From contig OY740773.1 of assembly GCA_963513935.1 (NCBI GenBank), positions 101,231,291-101,295,290 on the forward strand: a stretch of 64,000 nt of DNA, read 5' to 3'. Below the pieces are notes generated by a model that did not search any database, had not been told where the DNA came from, and saw nothing but the letters and a program-made list of their open reading frames with translations. This document shows positions 54,973 through 64,000 of the stretch, piece after piece. Source of the stretch: Aphrophora alni. Lineage: Eukaryota > Arthropoda > Insecta > Hemiptera > Aphrophoridae. Position 1 is the first letter of the stretch. Each line of letters opens with the position of its first letter. Position numbers and translations under genes: made by a program.

Positions 54973-55954
54973 TTCTGCACCCCTATGGATCAAACGGATT
55001 ATAAATAACTGCAACCAACTCGAAAGTTTAAATAAGGTAGGAACAAATTTGAAATACCGAACATTGTGGTACCGGTTGATCCGTTCAATTCATTAGATAT
55101 ATTTAAAAATTAAAAATAAATTTAAATCTCTATTTTGCCATTTAATTGTTCTTAGCAATATGTTCCTAGGGAATGAAACTGTATATATTTTTATTAACTA
55201 CTGTGGTCGTAGTTTGTTAAATGGAGTGCAAGCTGAGTGTGAGTGACTTGTCACTGTCACGACATATTTTATAATAACAGTCAGATTATTCAGTTCACTG
55301 AAAACTAAGCTGTTCTCTAGGCCCTGGTTAATAGTTACATTCCAGATGACAATGCAAAGTTAAACTCAAAGGTTCGCGTAGACAATTGTTCCTTTATTGT
55401 TAAACTTGGATTATATAGTTGCCTTTGTATAAAGTTACAAAAGCAGCTGGTGTGATAGGATACGAGTAATATGTGGAGCATTGCAAATTTGACTTTGGTA
55501 TTGTTAATAAATAGGAAACATATTAGTTGGAGTAATGGTATATACATTATTATGAGAAGTCAGAATGATAAACAATGATGGAAAACTGAAGAAATAGCTT
55601 GCCTTGCAAATGTGGTGGACTACACGCGGAATAAGGTGTATATAAACTCAGGCCAATCATTAAGTAGAGGACCGACTGCAGGGTCCTAGAAGGTAGCCAA
55701 GACGAACTTGACGTGAAAGAACTTCCGAAGATTTTAAGATCAGACCAGTGAATTATACGGAGACTTTGCAAAGGTGAACAAACTTTATGTGTAAAAATAA
55801 CTTGTAATTCTTCGACATTAAGATAACCTTGAGTCAGAGTCTAGAGTCACAATAGTTGGAATCATTCGAAGTTTATGATTTGAGAATGATAATAGATTTG
55901 GTAGGAAAAAACTCGAATCCAAGATCTCATAAAAATTACGTTTACTCAATCAAA
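54973..55954. other. Intergenic DNA, no gene recognised
   Basis: Minus-strand frames at 55335-55547 and 55550-55771 have no recognised motif. One phrase is shared with 48966. Confidence 0.45.
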
Positions 55955-55986
55955 CGCGTTTCATCGACAAAGTCGTCATCCTCAGT
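55955..55986 (-). other. CTGAGGATG-hairpin-GAAACG motif (ribozyme-core-like), copy d
   Basis: Minus strand: CTGAGGATGA, then CGAC-TTT-GTCG (4-bp stem), AT and GAAACGCGT. Compared with copy a (30257-30287), the outermost stem pair changes from T-A to C-G, a compensatory change, while loop bases differ freely. The flanks are otherwise unrelated at this reading. Confidence 0.55.
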
Positions 55987-56019
55987 AATACATGAGCTAC
56001 AATACCAAAACTATAACTG

Positions 56020-56640
56020 TTATAGAGAGATGTAAGCAATAAATCAAAAAATAAAGTAAGCGCTATACAGTATGTAACGTTAAGTCGTTAACTTTTGCGA
56101 GATAAAAAGTTTTGACCAAATTGTCACACATTAACAAGCCATATAAACCGTTAACTTTTGCGAGATGTAAGCAATCAATCACAAATAAACTATGTGCTAT
56201 ACAGTATGCACAGTTAATTCGCGAAATTTTGCGAGATAACAAACTTTAGAGCAAATTGTCAAACATTAACAAAACCATAAAAATTGCTTATTTTTATTTC
56301 GAAATGTAAGCAATCAGTGACAACACAACGTGAATCAAAAACAATAAAATAAGCACTGTATAAGTTAAACTAAAAATAATTTAAAAGAACTGTTATAAAT
56401 TCTCAAACAAAACAACAAAATAAAACATATTTGAGATTTTATAACAGCTGATTCAAATTAATTGTTGAGAAACATGCTATATACCCATAACATAGGCCTC
56501 TTTAAATGGTAAATTTAAGTTAAACTAAATATAATTTAAAATAGCTGTTATAAATTCTCAAACAAAGTAAAACGGATTAGTGAATTATAAAAGCTGTTTC
56601 AAATTATTTTTGTTGTGAAACCTGTTATTTATCCATAACA
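56020..56640. repeat. Degenerate tandem duplications (about 130-157 bp)
   Basis: GAGATGTAAGCAAT / GAAATGTAAGCAAT at 56024, 56157 and 56302, each followed by GTGCTATACAGTATG-type phrases, TTTTGCGAGAT and CAAATTGTCA-ACATTAAC. Then CTGTTATAAATTCTCAAACA at about 56387 and 56545 marks a second duplicated block. All copies are diverged; no coding content. Confidence 0.75.
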
Positions 56641-58159
56641 GGGATGTTATTTAATTGACAAACTTATTAGAAAATAAGTGTTTACAAAGAAAATAAACTA
56701 TTTTCGAAAAATAGGTATACAAAAATTTTACATCTGTTTAATTTGACACCTTAAGTATTTAAATCGGTCCTATGTAAACAAATAGCTCAGAAATTCCATA
56801 GGGAATTAAATATAAAACTATCATATAAAAAAATAAACAAACAATGATTCAAATTTATAATTATACAAATGAACCACAGGTAAATTTTAGCAAAGAACCT
56901 AACGCCATCTGCCGAGAGAAAACAACCATCTGTCTCTTTACCACTTAATAAAATTACTCAACATTGGAAAAGATATCAAATAAATTAGTTTTCTGTTCCA
57001 TTAGTTTATGGTAATGCTAATCTTTGTTTCCAATAATTGAAACCCGTCATTATTCAAGTTGTAACAATAAGGTCACGTGATGAGGAAAAACTTTATGACC
57101 TTGGGAGAAGTGATGCAATTTATGGATTTTTGTAAAATAAATATATGTAAATTAACTTTTTCACACGATCATTCAAATAGGAATCAAGCTACTATTAGAG
57201 TAAATCTTAAATTTGTTTATAACTTTTGTAAAAATGTATTGTAGTGATGAAGAGCACAAGCAAAACCTAGAAAAGCTGGTTCAGGCGTTGTTGGTTCAAA
57301 AGAGAAAATAAACCAAGGGTGCAGTCAGATTTTTTCCTAATGGTTGTTAGTTTAAATTGTTCACTATTGTTGATACAATATAAAGTAGCTGTGAAACGTG
57401 TGGACCGATTTTAATCAAATTTAGAATGTGCGTTTTTTGGTTATACTGCGGTACTTTCTTTCCATTTTTTATATAATTCAAAATTCTGGTACTATAAGAC
57501 AAATTTACACAAATCGACTATGACGAATTTCATCAAATTTTTTTCATGTATAAATTTTGGACGAAACGTACAGGTCCCCATTTCCACCAAAATGTTTATC
57601 GGTAAAAAACAAAAAAAAAATGCCTCAAAGTTTCAATATTGGTGGATTGAGATTTGCCGAAAAATAAACGGTGCAATGTTGAGAACAATCACACATCTCC
57701 AAAACTAAATAAAATCCAATCAAAACTATTTTTACCAATGATATCAGTTCGATAGTTGTCTACTAACACGTAAAAACTAACGGTATAGGCTTTGGAAAAA
57801 AATATAAGGAAAAACTTACGTTTTTGACAGTCTTCAGTGGAATTTCTATTGTTTTATTGCACCACAGCTGATTCGGTACACATACTATCGTCAGGTTTTC
57901 GTCAAAAACGTTAAGTTTTCTCCATTCATTAAATTATATTGGAGCGTTAGGAAGACATTTCACAAAGAAAAAAACATTAATATGACCAAAACTTGTATCA
58001 CTTGTGATCACAGACTGTCCTTAGCAGCAAACAGCTGACTGGGTAGCTAGTTTGAGCAGACCACGCCAGTAAAACCGAGAGTCCGTACACAAACGTGTTG
58101 TTAGTGCATGTCTACTATTTATGTTTTTAATCTATTTACCAAATTACACCATGTTTGTT
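56641..58159. other. AT-rich intergenic DNA with one small hairpin
   Basis: GGAAAAACTTACGTTTTTGAC (about 57808) and GTCAAAAACGTTAAGTTTTC (about 57900) are inverted over about 110 bp. The frame 57520-57708 has no motif. Nothing else recognised. Confidence 0.5.
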
Positions 58160-58850
58160 TAATCAATTGGAGGTCATTCCGTCCGTCGTCGTTATCTCTG
58201 TCGCTACATAAGCGCGATAGAGGCTACAAAAACCAAAATAAGAACGTCAAATTTGTTATAGAGGACTATAGTGTGTTCATATACAAACCTAGTGAAATTC
58301 ACAAAATATAATTGAAAATGTCAAAATAGCGGCCATTTTAAACTGTGTTTTGTTCATATCTCTCCTGTTATTCAATTTATAATATACTCTAAATTAGATA
58401 AAAAATTTGCTAATTTTAATTCTGCATGTAATGGTCTCTACTATGACAAATAGCAAAGTTATAATCAAAAATATATTTTCTAATCTCAAACTTCCCACCT
58501 CTTTTGAAAATCTGATTTCATATAGTCACGCGTGTAACGATTGGAAGCTCCTTCACGGTTGTAGAGCTTCAAGGTCCAAGAGGGTCGAGACACTGACACG
58601 AGCGAAGCGAGTAGAGACTTTTGTTTAACACATTTAAGAGGCCTCATTGCCTAGCCGACGTCAAGAAAGTAGTACACACACAAATACGAGGTTCAGAAAA
58701 CCTGTGTAACAGCTGTTTTAAACTGACACCCTACTGGGTAAGGTCTCCTAATCTACCTGTACAATTTAACCTACAAGGCCCAGTGATTTAGAGGATTTGC
58801 TTATACATCGTATCATGAGGCTGGGTAATTACCACGATGGCGCCCATAAA
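58160..58850 (+). repeat. Family C dispersed element, copy 8 (most complete uninterrupted copy)
   Basis: CCGTCCGTCGTCGTTATCTC, ACATAAGCGCGATAGAGGCT, GAGGACTATAGTGTGTTCAT, TAGCGGCCATTTTAAACTGT, AATTCTGCATGTAATGG, CACGAGCGAAGCGAGTAGAG, AAGAAAGTAGTACACAC, ACCCTACTGGGTAAGG, TGGGTAATTACCACGATGGC. The frames at 58108-58311 and 58407-58628 run through it and are not genes. It is followed at once by family A. Confidence 0.85.
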
Positions 58851-58854
58851 TTAT

Positions 58855-59095
<241 letters not shown>

Positions 59096-60999
59096 TATTG
59101 TTGCAGGATGCTGTAGCAGTGCGCCAGAAGGTTAGGAGGCTAATCATTCTAAATCAAAGGGTGGAACAGCATTTGCCTACGACTGGATGTCTAAAGAGGA
59201 GCTTACCATACGAACTTTGGATACCGGGGGGACCTCCAGTTTCAATGTATCCCTAGCTTTGTCCACGTATCTCCTTAGCTATTCGTGGGAACACAATAGT
59301 TTCCTTGTTACCACAGAAAGATCGCAATATTCACTAACAAATGGATAAGCCTACATTCATACCTTGATAACATACAACAGAATTACGCACTCTTACAAAA
59401 ATGCAAAGTAGGTGCTGTACATTTCTTTGCACTCTAGGTACATGAGTCACTTGAACAGTTGGACTCATTATCGGGTTTTGATAAGAAACTGGACGCTCCA
59501 TTAAGTTTTTATTGTGATCCGTATGGTTACACTTGCACTGGTCAAAGATTTTTGGTGGACCTAAGTAATTAGGAATTCCAGTAATATACTGTGTTTAAAT
59601 ATTGATAAACTTTTTAACATAAATCTACATTTAAAAAACGAATCGTCTATGTAAGCATATAACTCAAGAACTGCTAATCCGATTTTCATACGTTTTCTTT
59701 CCTTAAGTACGTTATCAGTTCAGGTTTTACTCTCCGTTTAATTAAAATTGATTCCTTGTTTCCCTAATTAAAACAATATTTGTTAGTATATGATTTAAAC
59801 ACTATGGAAACTGAATGATTATTTAAAATATTAATTTACAAATTGTAACATTTTTTCCAATGATTAGGAGGAAATGTATGCTGTCCCCTATATTTTAGGA
59901 ATTTTATCGGCAACATACATTTTATAGAATATTATAATTTCTACATAAAATAAAATAAAAGGTTTTAATTTGGACCCCATCGTGAGATGAGAGTCGGAAG
60001 ACTAGAAATAACTTTATATTACTGTGTATCCGTCGCATGACTTCGTTGAAAATAAATATTAATAAATAATTCGCTTGAAACATTTTCCGGCTTAAACAAC
60101 CCTCCACCAACGAACGCACACTCACCGGCAGGGCCACGGGAGCTTCTACCTACCCCTCGCCATAAATTAATTACTAACCCACTGGAGAGTCCACTACAGT
60201 TTTTCCTTTTCGGGGATAATATTTAATTGAGTGTAGTTAACCCATTAACTCATTCTCTGTACTACGCGTGAATAAAAAACCGACATACGGAAAACGAAAA
60301 ATGAAGCATTTTCAACATGTTTTTATAGCAATTTTTTTCTTTACTTTGATGTCTTGGATCACCTGTCAAAGTTTGGCACCCTACTTACATCCAATTTCCG
60401 ATTAATTGACTTGTACCGTTGATTTTACATACTAAAAGATTGCCCATCTCCATGCTATGAGATGAAGCAAAGAAATTCTATGTTATAGTGCTGTCATCTA
60501 ACGGCACTTCAAGGATATAATGCCATACTGCATGCTCAGACTCCTACCGTACTATGGTATTCCGTACCTAACGTATAAAACCACAACAGTTCAACACACC
60601 AATTTAGCCATACATTATCTTATGCTTTAGGCATAAATTCAACGCTTCTACACACATTAACATAGCAAGGTGGGGGGCTTTACCCCTCTTTTACTATATT
60701 TCCCCTTACGAAACACATTCCTACATTGTCCTATCTAAATCCACAATATTACAGTACTAATTTGACATTTGTCATCCAGACGCGAAGGTGATGTTCGCCA
60801 GATGTGGTAATACAATCAATAATCTTTATCGTAATACTCGATAATGACTTTGCTTTATTACCGAGGTTTCCACCAATCGATAACAACTCTCTATCCCGCA
60901 GGAGAGCTATCGAGTCCATTAATCTTCTTCATTCCAGTTTTTCACTTCTTATGTAAAGATATTCCCGGCTCCTGTAAACTTCTATTCAGGATTCAAGTG
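59096..60999. other. Intergenic DNA, no gene recognised
   Basis: 59100-59420 is nearer 45% GC but has no motif on either strand. AAATGAAGCATTTTCAACAT and GGCACCCTAC near 60300-60390 recall MITE ends. No gene. Confidence 0.45.
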
Positions 61000-61320
61000 A
61001 GTAAATGGTGTAGTTCAGAGACTTTGTTACACCACAACTTGTAACAAGAAAACAACAGAAACCTAAGTCTGGATTTTAATGGAGAGAAAAAAACACTTCT
61101 TAATATATATCGATTGTAGGGTTTTTTTGGGTATAGTTTAGAAATTATATTATACCACAAGTTGTAACAAGAGAACAATAGAAAACTAAGTCCGCCTTTA
61201 AATGTAGAAAAAAATTTTCCTTACGTATATTGATAGTAGGGTATTGTATTTCAGGGGTTAGGTCTACCACAACTTGTAAAAATAAAGCAATAGAAATCCA
61301 AGGCTGGCTTTTAATGTATC
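61000..61320. repeat. Family L tandem repeats, first block (3 units)
   Basis: ACCACAACTTGTAACAAG-type phrases at 61031, 61154 and 61266 (spacing 123 and 112), each preceded by GGTAT-GTTCAGAGATT-like sequence and followed by AACAATAGAAA-CTAAGTCTG and GCTTTTAATG. The minus frame 60993-61178 follows the repeat and is not a gene. Confidence 0.85.
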
Positions 61321-62019
61321 ATTAGATTTCATTTGTGCCATATTTAAATACGAATTGGTTGGATGGAAATACTTTATTTTTATTTCCAAATATTCGCTGT
61401 CAAGAGTAAATTAAAGCTCAAGCAGCTTTATAACTCCTGTTATCATGGAATGTATTGTATTCAGTACTGTGTAGTCTTTGATACTCTCACAAAGAATATA
61501 CAAGAAAAGGAAAAATCCTTGGAAAAGTCAGGAAACAAGAAAACATTTCTACTAATATTGACCAATCCAGTTCTAGTATTGCTAGTGAGCCTTATGATTA
61601 CGTTAGGCCTAAATGTAAAATCCAACAAATAAGTGCATCTAAAATCGTACAGTACAGGATATGAGGAATTTAATAATTGTTAGTTTATGTATGACATTGT
61701 ACTTTTAGAAAATCTTATTTTCTGTGGCAATTTGTAGACAATGTGGTGCTAAAAATGACTTACAAAGTTGTGGAAAGGATCGGTCTTGCAACTAATGTAG
61801 TGATCGAGTGTGGAAGGCGTAATATAGAATCTTTCCTAACTTGACCAATGATTTGTCACTAGTCAGACATCGGAATCTGGGTCGCAATCCTTGCGATTAC
61901 TTCTGTCGATCGGGATGGCAGTGGCACAGCTGACGAGTAAGAGACAGACGAGCACAGAAGTAAAAGTGTGATTTTTAGAAGGTAAAATCCTAACAAGAGG
62001 AAGATAGGCCCTACAGACT
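61321..62019. other. Insertion of about 690 bp into the family L array
   Basis: Family L stops near GGCTTTTAATGTATC and resumes near CCTTTTAAACATATATCAAT. The sequence between has one 89-codon frame (61363-61632, +) with a Lys/Glu-rich part and a hydrophobic C-terminal stretch, but no recognised domain. No inverted ends or convincing target duplication. It could be inserted DNA or a decayed gene fragment; I cannot tell. Confidence 0.4.
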
Positions 62020-62262
62020 TTCCTTTTAAACATATATCAATAGTAGGGTATTTTTGTTCAGAGATTAATATTATACCATAACTTATTAAAATACAACAAT
62101 AGAAGTCTGCATTTTAATGGAGATGAAATATTCCTTAATATATATCAATAGTAGGGTATTTTTGGGTCCCTCAACAATTATATATACCACAACTTGTAAC
62201 AAGAAAACAATAGAAATCTATGTCTGCCTTTTGAGGTAGAAGATATATTCCTCAACATATTC
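62020..62262. repeat. Family L tandem repeats, second block (2 units)
   Basis: CATATATCAATAGTAGGGTA at 62031 and ATATATCAATAGTAGGGTAT at 62141; ACCATAACTTATT at 62075 and ACCACAACTTGTAAC at 62188 (spacing 113). Confidence 0.85.
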
Positions 62263-63054
62263 AGGATGAGTCTGATAAGGTCTCCACGATGATAACGAGA
62301 GGTCCGTTTTTTTTAAAGGTTAAATATTTGTAGACAAAATTTTCATCGAAAAGTATCTTTTTCCAAGACCTTTAAAATGAGGTATCATACACCATATTCT
62401 CACATTCTAAGGTTATTCTCAAAAAAATAAATAGCTTTTAAAAAACTATTTTCTCCCGCCATTTTGAAACCGTCAGAGATATTACAAAACTTTACATACA
62501 AGAAATATTTGCTTTTAAAAAGACATTTAAACTGATGTGCAACATGGCATAAATTGCTATTTAATAATTTTGAGTTAGAGCTATTTATAATTCTTTTGAT
62601 GATTTTTTAAATTTAAAAATGGTTGGAAAAGTGCCCATAGCTCATATTATCAACAAGAGTGTGTTATTAGCTAGCCTTTGATATAATTCTAATTTTTCTC
62701 GTATGTATAAGATAGCTACAATAAAATAAACTGTAAAAACCAAAATTTTAAACATTTTGGGGAACCCTGTACATACGGATAACAATATTGTAAAACTTAT
62801 TGTGCCAACATGATGAGGGTTTAGAGACCTTTTAAATGAGCTATCAGACGACCTATGTTTATATTTGAATATTTTGAGATTTTTAACCTGGGAACTGTAG
62901 TTTTGGCACACCCTGTACATAAAATTTAATGAAACTATTTCAAATAGATTCCCTGTGTGCTATTTAGAGGGGATACATTTTTTTTTTTTACTAGTTGTAA
63001 CTCAAATAGTTCTCTCGTTATACACCGTGGACACCTAATCAGATTCACTCTGTA
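62263..63054. mobile_element. About 790-bp MITE-like element inserted in the family L array
   Basis: Left end TCAGGATGAGTCTGATAAGG, TCTCCACGATGATAACGAGA. The right end is its reverse complement, TCTCTCGTTATACACCGTGG, ACACCTAATCAGATTCACTC plus TGTA. Family L sequence abuts both sides. Inside are two phrases that look like ends of other MITEs (AACCCTGTACATACGG near 62764 and GGCACACCCTGTACAT near 62906), so it may contain a nested element. The minus frame 62642-62920 has no transposase motif. Confidence 0.75.
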
Positions 63055-63190
63055 TATATAGTTAAGGTATTTTTGGGTACAGTTCAGAGATTATATTACA
63101 TCATAAAGTTCTAACAAAAACCAATAGAAATACATGTCTGCCTTTTCATGTAAAAAAATATTACTTATCGATGTCATGGTATTTTTTCCC
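63055..63190. repeat. Family L tandem repeats, third block (1 unit)
   Basis: TAAGGTATTTTTGGGTACAG, TTCAGAGATTATATTACATC, CCAATAGAAATACATGTCTG and CCTTTTCATGTAAAAAAATA continue the array interrupted by the element to the left. Confidence 0.8.
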
Positions 63191-64000
63191 CAACATTATT
63201 CTTATTCTATAACAAAAAATATACATTTAATGGAACTATATTTATTTTCTCGCATATAAACCAATATTCTAGTTTTTCTTTTTAAAACTAAACATATAAT
63301 CGTATTTCTTGTCATTGTTGTGTCAAATAAAAGTTTGTTATAACATCGGTGAAAGTATAACAATCAAGTAAACTACAAAGTTTGGCAAGCAGAATGTACA
63401 ATGTGCGCAGAATCTCCGGGATGTCCCGTCAGACGACTAATGTATTTGGCGTCCTATATCTGTCTCGATCCTACTACAGAAATATAGATGTGTTTTTAGT
63501 GAGCTTGTACTTCGTTTGTTTCAATTGTTAGGTTAGCAAATGATGGCATTTTTCAGAAATCTGCTGTAACCCAATTTCCTTTTTTTTCGGATTAACCTCT
63601 TGAACGTATACATTAAAACAAGTTATTTCTTTCCTCTTCCTCCAATATTCTTTTATTCTTATAGAGTCGGCAATTTTACTTCCTTAAGACCTCTTTTAGT
63701 TGGTAATTTCTCTTAGTTTTCATTTTTCGCATTTTATGTCTATCTAGAATATACTTTGTTCTTGGATTTTTAGTTCTTTCATAATTATATTCTAGCGTGT
63801 TCTTAAACCAGTTTGTTTTGATTTTTATATTCATGTTTGTTTTCCTTCATTCTTTTAATGTGGCAGTAGCTACTGATTCTCCTTTTTCGTATTGAGTCGG
63901 ATATTTTTTTTTTTAATTTACTAGTACAGGCTGTATTCCAGATTAACTTTCCATCATTACTCTAGAACTTCGGACCAAGAATTTTTCTTTCTTTCTTTTT
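63191..64000. other. T-rich intergenic DNA to window edge
   Basis: T- and TTC-rich; no frame of note, no repeat boundary recognised. Confidence 0.45.

Noticed and set aside
61363..61632. Small membrane protein gene
   Set aside because: One hydrophobic C-terminal stretch in 89 codons, no recognised domain, lying in an interruption of a tandem array. Kept only as an unexplained frame.

Overview
This window looks like a stretch of an insect nuclear genome. It is AT-rich and almost entirely repetitive, with no intact protein-coding gene that I can support. The insect reading rests on scattered short interstitial runs of the arthropod telomere-type pentamer TTAGG (about 4815, 7700, 26418, 28310, 29890, 40930 and 53950), on decayed non-LTR retrotransposon ends of kinds common in insects, and on many small TA-flanked elements with CAGGGTG-type ends. 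I cannot name the species. The many old, nested repeats suggest a large genome. Most open reading frames in the window are chance frames or frames running through tandem repeats.

Layout. 1-3285 is a 42-bp satellite with higher-order structure, cut by the window edge. 3.3-13.5 kb is AT-rich DNA with copies of dispersed families that I label A and C, plus one frameshifted pseudogene (6231-6745). 13.5-18.1 kb holds a back-to-back pair of tRNA-like units, family J copies, a 50-bp retroposed insert with a clean target-site duplication, and a LINE 3' end. 18.1-25.1 kb holds a fold-back element, a candidate tRNA-derived SINE with 16-bp duplications, two TA-flanked MITEs, a linked family D-C block and a 28-bp satellite. 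26-34 kb has a GC-rich island, family G and A copies, and three LINE fragments on the minus strand. 34-41 kb has local tandem duplications and a second D-C block whose C copy contains three separate insertions, one of them an apparently perfect 146-bp-arm palindrome. 42-46 kb has another LINE RNase H fragment, a tRNA-like sequence and a large fold-back. 46.5-48.8 kb is a 69-bp minisatellite inside family A sequence. 50-64 kb has a further LINE C-terminus, inverted family J copies, (CT)n/(GAA)n and (GA)n microsatellites, and a broken 112-123-bp tandem family.

Family labels used here: A, dispersed element with the core CTAATAGCGTCAGGGTCGG (9 loci, 9-10 fragments), which appears to seed tandem arrays; C, about 700 bp, with core CGAGCGAAGCGAG and CCTACTGGATAAGACC (8 loci); D, a GC-richer element found upstream of C at two loci; E, RNase H-bearing non-LTR retrotransposon 3' ends; G, J, K, L and M, smaller families. 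None is named from a database; all are defined by the copies visible here.

No set of genes works together here. The biology is that of transposable elements: LINE-driven insertions (target duplications of 12-16 bp), DNA-transposon MITEs (TA targets), fold-backs, and satellites that expand from inside older elements. The observations I would check first are the recurring CTGANGATG-hairpin-GAAAC motif with a compensatory base pair, which resembles a hammerhead ribozyme core; the repeated growth of satellites inside family A; and the perfect palindrome at 39454-39749.
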